Source of the DNA: Klebsiella terrigena
Lineage (GTDB): Bacteria; Pseudomonadota; Gammaproteobacteria; Enterobacterales; Enterobacteriaceae
Reading direction: 5' to 3'
Assembly: GCF_006539725.1 (NCBI RefSeq)
Contig: NZ_BJNO01000011.1
Coordinates: forward strand, 1-64,000
DNA length: 64,000 nt
A program made the position numbers and the translations under genes. The notes below the pieces were generated by a model. The model was given only the letters and a program-made list of their open reading frames with translations, was not told the origin of the DNA and searched no databases. Position 1 is the first letter of the stretch; each line of letters opens with the position of its first letter. This document shows, piece after piece, positions 1 through 8,662 of the stretch.

Positions 1-31
1 AAATATCGGTTCTGATTTCTACTGCAAAATT

Positions 32-68
32 CCGGCAAGGCGGATCATGATATGACCCGCCTTGCCGG
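32..68 (-). terminator. Probable terminator of the alpha/beta hydrolase gene
   Basis: A perfect 12-bp inverted repeat (CCGGCAAGGCGG at 32-43 and its complement at 57-68) with a 13-nt loop lies just past the hydrolase stop codon. Read on the minus strand it is followed by a short AATTTTG stretch. The T-run is weak, so termination strength is uncertain. Confidence 0.55.
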
Positions 69-100
69 TGCGACCGGGTCATTCGACGCCGCAGCCGAAA

Positions 101-1576
101 TCAATCACTGCCGGGAGCGGCGGCGGCACCGGCGTCGATTCCTTCATCGATTCGCGTAATCATATAGGGGAAGAATGGATTTGAAGACTGGCGCATGAGT
201 GAATCCAGCCCAACAACAAGCACCGATCGCTCGCCACGGGCAGCAAATGTCCCGAGGCTGATACCATATTGATTTAGCGGATGTGGATAGCGCCCATATA
301 AGGAGTCACTTAAAGGGAAGGGGAGAGCAACGTGGGAAAGGGAGTAGACGTCCGGCAAATAGCGCTGCCCCTGCAGTTTTTCCACAGATTGTTCTGTTTT
401 CCCGGCCGGCGTGGTGCGGATCTCCATTTCTGTCGTGCCAGGATTCGCGTTAGTGATGATCGTGGTGCTATAAAGCCGCGGAGCTGCAGGGAGCAACCGG
501 GACAGCGCGGTGTATGATGTTCTGCGTAATAACGAATTAAACCTCACCGCATGATTCAAATCGAACAACACGATTTCACTGCCGTTATCCGGTAAACGGT
601 TGTACAACGCCGTGACGATCGCCCGCGTACTGACGGTTGAATCCATGACCGACTGAAATGTCAGCACCGGAGGTAGGCTTGCCATTTTTTTGTTACGCGA
701 GTCAGTGATAATTTGGCTCTGAAGCGCCTTTGTCAGCAGGAACGACTGGCGGGCGGCATTGGTCGGGAATGAGTTATATTTAAACGGATTGAACTCCGGC
801 ATTATGCCTAACCATGCGGCTTTGGCGAATGCGGGTAGAAACGCAGGCCAACCCGCCAGGCCAGAAAAGCGCGCGAAGCTCGTAATACCAATCATCGGCG
901 AAATCAGGATCACGCGCTGTGGCTTAGCCAGGCCGGGATTATCCAGTGCGTCCAGCGTATATTTCATCGCCAGAGCACCGCCATTGGAAAATCCGACCAT
1001 ATGCAGCGGCACATCATGACCAGCAAGCTTTTGCGCTTCTCTCACCGCAAGGCGCGTTGCGGCAAGCCAGTCCTGCCAGTTCACGTCGGTCAATGCTGCA
1101 GGGACGGTGCCATGTCCCGGTAATCTGATCCCAATAGCGATATAGCCATGCTGACGGTAGTTATTAGCAATATGCCTTAGGCTGTAGGGGGTATCCGTCA
1201 GACCATGCAATAACACCACTGCCCCTTTGGGCCTGGCGTCCGGCATCATGATGTAAGACCGATTCCAGTTTGTTGGGAATGTGTCCGGATAGATAGGGCT
1301 ATTGGCATAGTAACGATTCAGTTCAGTTTGCTGCTGAACATCAAGCTTATCCGTGACGTTACGTTTAACTTCGTTGAAGAGCGAATTTTCTCTCTTGATG
1401 TAATCGTTCCAGTCTGCGCTGTCGATTTCATCCGCGTCCATCTCATCAGGTACGTACGTATGCCAGAGCTGCAGGTCGGGTCCGCGCTGAATGTCATACA
1501 GGCGTATCCCAATAGCGCCAACCACTAAAAGAAGTAAGGAGAATACGATACGTTTTAACCACTTCGCGAATTTCAT
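101..1576 (-). CDS. Membrane-anchored alpha/beta hydrolase
   Basis: A 491-aa protein with one N-terminal hydrophobic segment (about residues 10-26), probably a signal anchor that places the catalytic part in the periplasm. The fold is recognised from the LLHGLTDTPYS oxyanion strand near residue 122 and the nucleophile elbow GFSNGG with Ser197. A candidate catalytic His is in the LNHAVRF segment. The C-terminal 120 residues after the hydrolase core match nothing I recognise. An AGGA ribosome site precedes the ATG. The substrate is unknown; lipase, esterase or acyl-transferase roles are all possible. The gene stands alone, ends at a hairpin, and is separated from the next gene by 301 bp. Confidence 0.75.
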   Translation of the reverse strand: MKFAKWLKRIVFSLLLLVVGAIGIRLYDIQRGPDLQLWHTYVPDEMDADEIDSADWNDYIKRENSLFNEVKRNVTDKLDVQQQTELNRYYANSPIYPDTFPTNWNRSYIMMPDARPKGAVVLLHGLTDTPYSLRHIANNYRQHGYIAIGIRLPGHGTVPAALTDVNWQDWLAATRLAVREAQKLAGHDVPLHMVGFSNGGALAMKYTLDALDNPGLAKPQRVILISPMIGITSFARFSGLAGWPAFLPAFAKAAWLGIMPEFNPFKYNSFPTNAARQSFLLTKALQSQIITDSRNKKMASLPPVLTFQSVMDSTVSTRAIVTALYNRLPDNGSEIVLFDLNHAVRFNSLLRRTSYTALSRLLPAAPRLYSTTIITNANPGTTEMEIRTTPAGKTEQSVEKLQGQRYLPDVYSLSHVALPFPLSDSLYGRYPHPLNQYGISLGTFAARGERSVLVVGLDSLMRQSSNPFFPYMITRIDEGIDAGAAAAPGSD

Positions 1577-1877
1577 CGCTTTGGTTCCTGTCCTAATCCC
1601 ATATTTTTTAAGTATAAAATAAAATCAGGCGTTACATACAGACCGTCTTGACGCTTATGCAAAACTTAAGTCGTTTTCGGTGGGTTATCCCGTGTAAAAG
1701 CGGGCTATTTTTCGAACCCGCGAAAGGGGCTGGTGTGCTCCCCGTTGATGAACCAACCCCGATGTTACCGATTCCAGGCCTCTTGCCGCCCTGGCCGCGG
1801 TATGACCAGGGCCTGCTGTGGTTCTCTGCCGGCTCTCGATGCCTTTGTGCCTTACCCCGCCTGCCGTTCTGTACCCA
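1577..1877. other. Intergenic region, no gene seen
   Basis: The 301 bp between the hydrolase start and the SDR stop hold no convincing gene; the ORFs present run into the SDR gene in other frames. The hydrolase promoter is expected here. A TATACT hexamer on the minus strand near 1610-1615 could be its -10 box, but no good -35 box stands upstream of it. Confidence 0.4.
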
Positions 1878-2585
1878 TCACCACGGCACGGTGCGGCCCT
1901 GATAATCCAGATACTCCAGCCCCGGGCGCTGGCGTTTCTCCAGCAGCACTTTGACCAGGCTGGGGATGGTCTCCTCGATGGTCAGCGGCGCAGCTATGCC
2001 GCCCAGTGCGGTGCGGATCCAGCCCGGCGCCATCGCCACCATCGGATGCGTCGCCGAAGCCGCGCGGGCGGCAAAGCTGCGCATAAACATATTCAGCGCG
2101 GCCTTGCTGCCTCTGTACAGCTCGCGCTGCCCGCTAAGGTTATTGCCGAGACTTCCCTGTCCGGAAGACATCACGCCGAGCAATCCCGACGGGGTCACGT
2201 GGCGCTGCAGGCGCTCTATGACCCGCATTGGTGCCAGGGCATTGGTCTGCATCACCTGCATAAACTCCGCTGTGGAGACCTCGCCGATGGTCTGCGAAGG
2301 ATCGCGGTTGGTGGTTCCGGCATTGACAAAGAGCATCTCCAGGCGGCTTCCCGAGAGCCTGTGGTCCAGGGCGGCCAGCTGCTCGTCGTCGCAGACGTCC
2401 AGCGTTTCAAGGCGCACCCGGCCGGGGTTATCCCGGGCGAGCTGGTGAAGCGGCGTAGGGTGCTGAATATTGCGTACGGTGCCGATAACGTTCCAGCCGT
2501 GCTGCAAAAATTCGGCGGCCATCGCGTGGCCCAGCCCGCGAGAGGCGCCGACGATTAAAATGCTGTGATGAGTAAGAGGGGTCAT
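1878..2585 (-). CDS. Short-chain dehydrogenase/reductase (SDR)
   Basis: A 235-aa classical SDR. The N-terminal nucleotide-binding motif is GASRGLG (about residues 13-19), the NAG motif lies near residue 88, and the catalytic Tyr-x3-Lys is in ELYRGSKAALN. It should be a soluble NAD(P)H-dependent oxidoreductase; the substrate cannot be read from sequence. It is divergent from a LysR-type regulator whose start lies 120 bp away, with a palindromic candidate operator in between. That arrangement suggests the LysR protein controls it. Confidence 0.85.
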   Translation of the reverse strand: MTPLTHHSILIVGASRGLGHAMAAEFLQHGWNVIGTVRNIQHPTPLHQLARDNPGRVRLETLDVCDDEQLAALDHRLSGSRLEMLFVNAGTTNRDPSQTIGEVSTAEFMQVMQTNALAPMRVIERLQRHVTPSGLLGVMSSGQGSLGNNLSGQRELYRGSKAALNMFMRSFAARAASATHPMVAMAPGWIRTALGGIAAPLTIEETIPSLVKVLLEKRQRPGLEYLDYQGRTVPW

Positions 2586-2619
2586 AGTCGAAATCCGCAG
2601 TAAAGAGTGAGGATCTGAC

Positions 2620-2636
2620 TATAGTCATAGGCTATA
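2620..2636. promoter_or_regulatory. Candidate LysR-type operator
   Basis: TATAG (2620-2624), a 7-nt spacer and CTATA (2632-2636) form a perfect inverted repeat with the dyad size and T-N11-A content of LysR boxes. It sits between the divergent SDR and LysR genes. The assignment rests on pattern and position only. Confidence 0.5.
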
Positions 2637-2705
2637 TCAGGCGGAAGGCGCAGCATGTGCACTATTAGCATGCGCCGCACGCTCTATCTTACGGCAGGAT
2701 ACCTT

Positions 2706-3614
2706 ATGACCGATCCCGATTTTAATCTTCTTGTTGCCCTCGACGCGCTGCTGGCCGAAGAGAGCGTGGCCGGGGCGGCGCGACGTCTGGGGCTCAGCGC
2801 ATCGGCAATGAGCCGGACGCTCACCCGCCTGCGCGACGCGACCGGCGATCCGCTGCTGGTCAGGGCAGGGCGTAAAATGGTGCTAACCCCACATGCGCAA
2901 AATATCAAAGCGCGCGCGCAGAATGTGCTGTTCGAGGTGCGTTCGGTCCTGAACGCGTCGCTTTCGCCGCTCCAGCTCCCGACGCTGGCGCAAACCTTTA
3001 CCTTGCGCACCAACGAAGGCTTCGTCGAAACCTTCGCCCCGGCGCTGATTGCCGCCTGCGCGCGGGATGCGCCGGGAGTGACGCTCACCTTTGTGGCGAA
3101 GACCGAGAAGGATCCGCAGTTTTTGCGCGAGGGGCGGGTGGACCTCGAGATTGGCGTACTCAAGAATATGGGGCCGGAAATCCGCCTGCAGGCGCTGTTC
3201 CGCGATCGCTTCGTCGGCGTGCTGGCGAAGAGCCACCCGCTGGCGCAGTCGGCACGCATGACCCGGGAAGCGTATATCTCCTGCGGGCACGTGATTACGT
3301 CTCGTCATGGCATGGTGCGGGGGCCGGTTGATGACGCCCTCGCCGGGTTCGGCCTGCAGCGTAAGATTGTCGCCGTGGTGCCCAGCTTTGCCGCCGCGCT
3401 GGCGGTGGCCCGCCGTTCGCAGCTGATTGCGCTGGTGCCGGCATCCTATATTGGCGACGGCCCTGCGGCCGATATCGCCGTTTTTGAGCTGCCGGTACAG
3501 ACGCCGGAAATCACCGTTTCACAGATGTGGCATCCCCGACAGGAGCAGGAGCCCGGCCACCGCTGGTTGCGTCAGCAGGTGCTTAGCGTATGTCGTCGGG
3601 TGCACCAGGGGTAA
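2706..3614 (+). CDS. LysR-family transcriptional regulator
   Basis: A 302-aa protein from the chosen ATG at 2706, which has an AGGA site upstream. A longer reading from 2655 adds 17 residues that look non-native, because LysR proteins start close to the FNLLVALDALL segment. Residues 1-60 are the winged helix-turn-helix (ESVAGAARRLGLSASAMSRTLTRLR). The rest is a periplasmic-binding-protein-like effector domain. As is usual in the family it is divergent from its presumed target, here the SDR gene. The effector is unknown. Confidence 0.85.
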   Translation: MTDPDFNLLVALDALLAEESVAGAARRLGLSASAMSRTLTRLRDATGDPLLVRAGRKMVLTPHAQNIKARAQNVLFEVRSVLNASLSPLQLPTLAQTFTLRTNEGFVETFAPALIAACARDAPGVTLTFVAKTEKDPQFLREGRVDLEIGVLKNMGPEIRLQALFRDRFVGVLAKSHPLAQSARMTREAYISCGHVITSRHGMVRGPVDDALAGFGLQRKIVAVVPSFAAALAVARRSQLIALVPASYIGDGPAADIAVFELPVQTPEITVSQMWHPRQEQEPGHRWLRQQVLSVCRRVHQG

Positions 3615-3639
3615 AAAAAAGCCCGCAACGAATGCGGGC
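3613..3639 (-). terminator. Rho-independent terminator
   Basis: GCCCGC (3621-3626) and GCGGGC (3634-3639) form a 6-bp stem with a 7-nt loop. On the minus strand it is followed by eight T residues, so it best serves transcripts from the oxidoreductase gene. It directly abuts the LysR stop codon and could also act weakly on the plus strand. Confidence 0.75.
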
Positions 3640-3771
3640 GAAAAATACTGGAAGCAATGTGAGCAATGTCGTACCGAATACCTGAGTGTTTTGCTCAACT
3701 ATTTGGTAATGAGAAAGATAATGTTTCTCATTTAAGATATCAACCCCATCTTTTGTGCGGAAGCGATTTTT

Positions 3772-4719
3772 TTAATCGATCACGAAAACGCTGCGCTTCT
3801 GGCTATTGTCGCGTGGCCAGGCGGCCGCCACTTCCCGCAGCGGCAGCGGCGTGGTGGCGATAGTAAACCCGCCGGCCGCGGCGGCCTGCAGCATCTCCCC
3901 GGTTGCCGCCAGCAGCTGGGCCATCGACAGGCTGCCGATCCCGCTGCCCAGCAGCTGCAGCGGCGCTGAACGCAGCACCGCGCCGTTGAGTGAAATATCC
4001 GCCCCGGAGAGAGAGCCGACCTGGACATAGCGTACCGGCGCATGGCCGGGGCTGCTTTTTGCCAGCGCCGGGAGCAGCAGCTCGGCGCTATGCCCCCACA
4101 AATAGTCGACGACGACGTCAATCTGCCCTGCGGCAAGCTCGGCGAAGCGAGCGCGCAAAGTCGCGTCATCCGCGCTCAGGTTGATGCAGACGTCCGCGTC
4201 GAGCGCGGCCAGCGTCTGAGCATTCCGCCCGGTGGCGATCACTTTTTTCGCGCCCAGATAGCGGGCGATCTGGATGGCCAGCTGTCCGGCGCTGCCGGTG
4301 GCGCCGTTGATCAGCACCGTCTCACCGGCGATAAAGCCCGCGCGTTTAACCAGCGCAGCCCAGGCCGACATCCCGGGGTTGGCCATGGCTGCGGCGGTAA
4401 CATCATCCAGCGTATCCGGCAGCGGCAGGCAGTTAGCCGCCGCCACCGGCGCCCGTTGCGCCATGCTGCCCCAGGGCGCGCGCGGGAAGGCGAAGTAAAC
4501 GCGCTGCCCGTCGGGGAGGGTTCCCGCACCGTCGATGCCCACCACGAAGGGCAGACGACCGTCAAAGCTGTAGTGCTTGCCGCTCGCCCGGCCCTTGACG
4601 ACGTGGCTGATGGCGGCGGCGCGTACGTCGACCAGGAGGTGATGCTCATCGGCCTGCGGATCGGCAAAGTCGGCCCACACCGGGCCCTGCTGGAGTTCGA
4701 ATACGACGGCTGCTTTCAT
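3772..4719 (-). CDS. Medium-chain dehydrogenase, quinone-oxidoreductase-like
   Basis: A 315-aa protein from the ATG at 4719 (MKAAVVFELQQ), which has a GGAGGT ribosome site. The in-frame start at 4773 adds 18 residues without support. It has a GroES-like N-terminal domain and a Rossmann domain with GATGSAGQLAIQIARYLGA. The GHE zinc-binding signature of alcohol dehydrogenases is absent, so it fits the zinc-free NADPH:quinone reductase group. The divergent MarR gene 76 bp away probably regulates it, as in many electrophile- or quinone-responsive pairs. Confidence 0.8.
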   Translation of the reverse strand: MKAAVVFELQQGPVWADFADPQADEHHLLVDVRAAAISHVVKGRASGKHYSFDGRLPFVVGIDGAGTLPDGQRVYFAFPRAPWGSMAQRAPVAAANCLPLPDTLDDVTAAAMANPGMSAWAALVKRAGFIAGETVLINGATGSAGQLAIQIARYLGAKKVIATGRNAQTLAALDADVCINLSADDATLRARFAELAAGQIDVVVDYLWGHSAELLLPALAKSSPGHAPVRYVQVGSLSGADISLNGAVLRSAPLQLLGSGIGSLSMAQLLAATGEMLQAAAAGGFTIATTPLPLREVAAAWPRDNSQKRSVFVID

Positions 4720-4750
4720 GGTGTTACCTCCGGGAAGAATTACGTGTAAA

Positions 4751-4811
4751 ATGCACATATCAGATAACGGCACTATACACCGGGTTAAATAATATATGCA
4801 ATATGCACATA
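4751..4811. promoter_or_regulatory. Candidate MarR operator repeats
   Basis: The 9-mer ATGCACATA occurs twice, at 4751-4759 in the divergent intergenic region and at 4803-4811 just inside the assumed MarR start. ATGCACAT is itself nearly palindromic. Repeats of this type between a MarR gene and its divergent partner are often binding sites; this is inference. Confidence 0.4.
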
Positions 4812-5260
4812 ATAATTACGATATCACCGACTTTCACGGCGCGCTGCTGGATATCATCCGGGTGATGAATCTGCCGGTGCGCGATGAGCAAATACTGCAG
4901 GCCGCCGGGGTGCAGCTCGATCAGATCCTCTTCCCGCTGCTGGTGGCGATAGGGCGCTATGGGCCGGTGGGCGTGGTTGAGCTGGCGGATAGCCTGGGAC
5001 GGGATTACACCACCGTCAGCCGGCAGGTGAAAAAGCTGGAGGCGCAGGGCCTGGCGCTGAAGCAGCCGAATGTTAGCGATCGACGGATTAGTGAAGTGAC
5101 CTTGACCGGGCAGGGTCAGACGCTGATTGAACGTATTGCGCTAGCCAGAACGCGGCTGATGAATCAGGTGCTCATGGACTGGACGCAGGAGGATGTGCTG
5201 GCGCTGTTTCGCCTGACGCGTAAATACGCGGACAGCCTGCAGCAAAAAATAACCGCCTGA
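4796..5260 (+). CDS. MarR-family transcriptional regulator
   Basis: A 154-aa protein with the MarR winged helix: VELADSLGRDYTTVSRQVKKLEAQGL is the DNA-recognition region and SDRRISEVTLTGQG the wing. The ribosome site before the ATG at 4796 is weak and the next in-frame Met is at residue 24, so the exact start is uncertain. It is likely a repressor of the divergent oxidoreductase gene. The 3' end of the gene contains the terminator hairpin of the converging trp operon. Confidence 0.8.
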   Translation: MQYAHNNYDITDFHGALLDIIRVMNLPVRDEQILQAAGVQLDQILFPLLVAIGRYGPVGVVELADSLGRDYTTVSRQVKKLEAQGLALKQPNVSDRRISEVTLTGQGQTLIERIALARTRLMNQVLMDWTQEDVLALFRLTRKYADSLQQKITA

Positions 5261-5276
5261 CGAGTGGCCAGGCGGT
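5243..5276 (-). terminator. trp operon terminator
   Basis: ACCGCCTG (5252-5259) and CAGGCGGT (5269-5276) form an 8-bp stem. On the minus strand it is followed by TTATTTTTTG, a classic rho-independent signal just past trpA. The left arm overlaps the last codons and stop of the MarR gene. Confidence 0.8.
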
Positions 5277-5283
5277 CGGGGGG

Positions 5284-6093
5284 TTACGCTGCTTTAGTGG
5301 CGGCTTTCAGGCTCTGCACAAAAGCCTTCAGCTCGGCCAGCATCGTTTGCGGATCGCTGAGGTTACGTTCGATGATTTTGACGATGGCGGAGCCGGAAAT
5401 TGCCCCGGCGGCGCCGGCGTCAATCGCGGCGGTCACCTGATCGGCTGCGGAAATACCGAAGCCCTGCAGCGGCGGCGCGGCGTTATATTCGCTCAGCTTC
5501 TCAATAAGATGATGCAGCGGCAGGGCGGCGCGGTTTTCCGCCCCGGTAACCCCGGCGCGCGACAGCAGATAGGTATAGCCGCGACCAAAAGAGGCAATAT
5601 GGCGCAGCAGTTCGTCATCGGCATTCGGCGGGCAGATGAAGATGGGCGCGATATTGTGCCGCATTGCCGCCTGGCGGAACGGCGCCGACTCTTCGATGGG
5701 CACATCGGCGACCAGCACGGAATCCACGCCAACCCGCGCGCATTCGGCATAGAAGGCGTCAATGCCGGGGCTGAACACCAGGTTCGCGTACATCAGCAGG
5801 CCGATAGGGATCGTCGGATGCTTGTGACGGATTGCCGCCAGCATCTCGAAGCACTGCGCCGGCGTCACGCCAGAGGCGAACGCACGCAGGGCTGCGCCCT
5901 GGATAGTCGGGCCATCGGCCAGCGGGTCGGAGAAGGGAATACCCAGCTCCAGAGCGTCGGCGCCTGCTTCGATCAGCGTATCGATGATCTGCAGCGACAG
6001 CGCCGGGTTGGGATCGCCCAGCGTGACGAAGGGAACAAACGCGCCTTCCTGGCGAGATTTCAGTTGTGCAAACAGCGTCTCATAACGTTCCAT
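5284..6093 (-). CDS. trpA: Tryptophan synthase alpha subunit
   Basis: A 269-aa TIM-barrel protein that cleaves indole-3-glycerol phosphate to indole and glyceraldehyde 3-phosphate, passing indole to TrpB through the alpha2beta2 tunnel. The [14 protein letters not shown] segment holds the catalytic Glu49 and Asp60 equivalents. The phosphate-binding region [10 protein letters not shown] and [13 protein letters not shown] are present. It is the last gene of the trp operon and overlaps the trpB stop by one base, indicating translational coupling. Confidence 0.98.
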   Translation of the reverse strand: MERYETLFAQLKSRQEGAFVPFVTLGDPNPALSLQIIDTLIEAGADALELGIPFSDPLADGPTIQGAALRAFASGVTPAQCFEMLAAIRHKHPTIPIGLLMYANLVFSPGIDAFYAECARVGVDSVLVADVPIEESAPFRQAAMRHNIAPIFICPPNADDELLRHIASFGRGYTYLLSRAGVTGAENRAALPLHHLIEKLSEYNAAPPLQGFGISAADQVTAAIDAGAAGAISGSAIVKIIERNLSDPQTMLAELKAFVQSLKAATKAA

Positions 6094-7286
6094 CAGATTT
6101 CCCCTCGCGCTTTCAGAATATCGTGTACGGTGAAGATGTCTTTATCGCCGCGACCGGACAGGTTAACCACCAGCAGCTGCTCTTTTTCCGGATTTTCACG
6201 CATCATTTTTAGCGCATGGGCCAGGGCGTGGGAGGATTCCAGGGCCGGAATAATCCCCTCATGGCGGGAGAGCTCTTTGAACGCTTCCAGCGCTTCGTTG
6301 TCGGTGATCGACACGTAGTCGGCGCGGCCGGTGCTGTTGAGGAACGCATGCTGAGGGCCCACCGACGGGAAGTCCAGCCCGGCGGAGATAGAGTAAGATT
6401 CTTCAATCTGGCCGTCATCGGTCTGCATCATCGGCGATTTCATGCCGAAATAGATACCCACGCGACCGTGCTTCAGCGGCGCGCCGTGCTCGCCGGTTTC
6501 AATTCCGTGGCCCGCAGGTTCAACCCCGATCAGCCCCACGTCGGTTTCATCGATAAAGTCAGCAAACATGCCGATAGCGTTGGAGCCACCGCCGACGCAG
6601 GCGATGACCGCATCCGGCAAACGGCCTTCGCGCTCGAGGATCTGCGCTTTGGTCTCTTCGCCGATCATGCGCTGGAACTCGCGGACGATGGTCGGGAACG
6701 GGTGCGGGCCGGCTGCGGTACCGAGCATATAGTGAGCGGTATCGTAGCTGCCGGACCAGTCGCGCAGCGCTTCGTTACAGGCGTCCTTCAGCGTGGAGGA
6801 GCCGCTGTGCACCGGGATCACTTCCGCTCCCATCAGGCGCATGCGGAAGACGTTTGGCGACTGGCGCTCAACGTCTTTAGCGCCCATATAGATGCGGCAT
6901 TTCAGGCCGAGCAGCGCGCTGGCGAGCGCGGAGGCCACGCCGTGCTGGCCGGCGCCGGTTTCGGCAATGATTTCGGTTTTACCCATGCGCTTCGCCAGTA
7001 ATGCCTGGCCCAGCACCTGGTTGGTTTTATGCGCGCCGCCGTGGAGCAGATCTTCACGCTTGAGGTACAGCGTGGTGCGGGTGCCTGCGGTCAGGTTACG
7101 ACATTTGGTCAGGGCCGTTGGACGACCGGCGTAGTTCTTCAGCAGGTCGCTAAACTCAGCCTGGAACTCAGGATCTTTCTGCGCGCTGACGAAAGCTTCT
7201 TCCAGCTGGCGCAGGGCGGGCATCAGGATCTGCGGGACGTACATACCGCCAAATTCGCCAAAATAGGGGTTCAGTAAAGTACTCAT
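6093..7286 (-). CDS. trpB: Tryptophan synthase beta subunit
   Basis: A 397-aa PLP enzyme that condenses indole with serine to give tryptophan. [14 protein letters not shown] contains the PLP Lys (Lys87 equivalent), and the glycine-rich phosphate loop [10 protein letters not shown] is present. Length matches the family. It is cytoplasmic, part of the trpEDCBA transcript, 14 bp after trpC, and coupled to trpA. Confidence 0.98.
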   Translation of the reverse strand: MSTLLNPYFGEFGGMYVPQILMPALRQLEEAFVSAQKDPEFQAEFSDLLKNYAGRPTALTKCRNLTAGTRTTLYLKREDLLHGGAHKTNQVLGQALLAKRMGKTEIIAETGAGQHGVASALASALLGLKCRIYMGAKDVERQSPNVFRMRLMGAEVIPVHSGSSTLKDACNEALRDWSGSYDTAHYMLGTAAGPHPFPTIVREFQRMIGEETKAQILEREGRLPDAVIACVGGGSNAIGMFADFIDETDVGLIGVEPAGHGIETGEHGAPLKHGRVGIYFGMKSPMMQTDDGQIEESYSISAGLDFPSVGPQHAFLNSTGRADYVSITDNEALEAFKELSRHEGIIPALESSHALAHALKMMRENPEKEQLLVVNLSGRGDKDIFTVHDILKARGEI

Positions 7287-7300
7287 TATTGCATTGCTCC

Positions 7301-8659
7301 TTAATATGCGCGCAGCGTCTGGAAAACCGAGGCCAGCTTGCTGGCATCTTTAATACCCGGCTGCGACTCAACGCCTGAATTAAAATCGAGTCCGGCACAG
7401 CCGCTTTTGGCGGCTTCTACGCAGTTATCGGCACCGAGTCCGCCTGCCAGCAGGACGTTACCCAGGTCCTGGCCCTGTAAAAGCGTCCAGTCGAAGCGCT
7501 GACCGCTGCCACCCTGGCCGTTATCGAAAAGATATTTATCGACGTGATGCAGGCTGCGTTCCGGCAGCGTGTCACCGACGCTGAGCGCTTTCCAGATCTG
7601 GACTTGCTCCGGCAGCCGCGCGCGCAGCGCGTCGATATAGGCCTGATCTTCGCTGCCGTGCAGCTGAACCGCAGCCAGCTGCAGGCTCTCTGCGCGCTCG
7701 GCCACGTCCTCGACCGGCGCATCGCGGAATACTCCGACGTAGCGCAGCCCGGCGGCCTGGATAATCTCTTTAGCCTGCGCCTCGTTGACGACGCGCGGTG
7801 AGCCAGGGACAAAAATCAGCCCGCCGTAGATGGCGCCGGATTCACAGGCCACCTGCGCGTCCTGAGGACGGGTCAGGCCGCAAACTTTGTTTTCACCGAG
7901 CAGCACGCGCCTGACGGCCGCGTCGAGGTCATCGTGCTCCATCAGCGCGGAGCCAATCAGGAAGCCGTTAGCAAAGTGGCTGAGATCGCGGACCTCGGCG
8001 TAGGTATGAATCCCGGATTCGCAGATCACGGTGACGTCATGGCCCAGGCGCGGTGCCAGCTGGCGGGTGCGGTTGAGGTCAATCGACATATCGCGCAGAT
8101 CGCGGTTGTTGATCCCGACCACCTTCGCCTTCAGCGCAATGGCGCGTTCCAGCTCTTCTTCGGTACTCACTTCGGTCAGCACGCCCATATTGAGGCTGTG
8201 CGCGACGGCGGCGAGCTGGCGATACTGTTCATCGTCAAGCACCGACAGCATCAGCAGGCAGGCATCGGCCTGGTAGTAGCGCGCCAGATAGATCTGGTAA
8301 GGATCGATGGTGAAATCCTTGCACAGTATCGGCTGCGGCGCGATGGCGCTGACGATGGGCAGAAAATCAAAACTGCCCTGGAAATATTTCTCATCGCACA
8401 GCACCGAGATGGCCGAGGCGTAGTTCTTATACACTCCGGCGATTTCCGCCGGGTCAAAATTCTGGCGAATCAGGCCCTTCGACGGCGAGGCTTTTTTGCA
8501 CTCGAGAATAAACACGCTGCGCGTTCCTGCCAGGGCATCGTAAAAGTTACGCTGCGTCGGGACGACCTCGTTTTGAAAACTGGCTAACGGCTGCTGCTGC
8601 TTGCGGGCTTCTACCCAAATCGCTTTGTCGGCAACGATTTTTGCTAAAACGGTCTGCAT
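7301..8659 (-). CDS. trpC: Bifunctional IGP synthase / PRA isomerase
   Basis: A 452-aa fusion of two TIM barrels. Residues 1-255 are indole-3-glycerol-phosphate synthase ([41 protein letters not shown]). Residues 256-452 are phosphoribosylanthranilate isomerase (TrpF), starting near [10 protein letters not shown] and ending with [15 protein letters not shown]. The fusion is typical of enterics. It catalyses two consecutive steps of tryptophan synthesis and lies 3 bp after trpD. Confidence 0.98.
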   Translation of the reverse strand: MQTVLAKIVADKAIWVEARKQQQPLASFQNEVVPTQRNFYDALAGTRSVFILECKKASPSKGLIRQNFDPAEIAGVYKNYASAISVLCDEKYFQGSFDFLPIVSAIAPQPILCKDFTIDPYQIYLARYYQADACLLMLSVLDDEQYRQLAAVAHSLNMGVLTEVSTEEELERAIALKAKVVGINNRDLRDMSIDLNRTRQLAPRLGHDVTVICESGIHTYAEVRDLSHFANGFLIGSALMEHDDLDAAVRRVLLGENKVCGLTRPQDAQVACESGAIYGGLIFVPGSPRVVNEAQAKEIIQAAGLRYVGVFRDAPVEDVAERAESLQLAAVQLHGSEDQAYIDALRARLPEQVQIWKALSVGDTLPERSLHHVDKYLFDNGQGGSGQRFDWTLLQGQDLGNVLLAGGLGADNCVEAAKSGCAGLDFNSGVESQPGIKDASKLASVFQTLRAY

Positions 8660-8662
8660 TAT

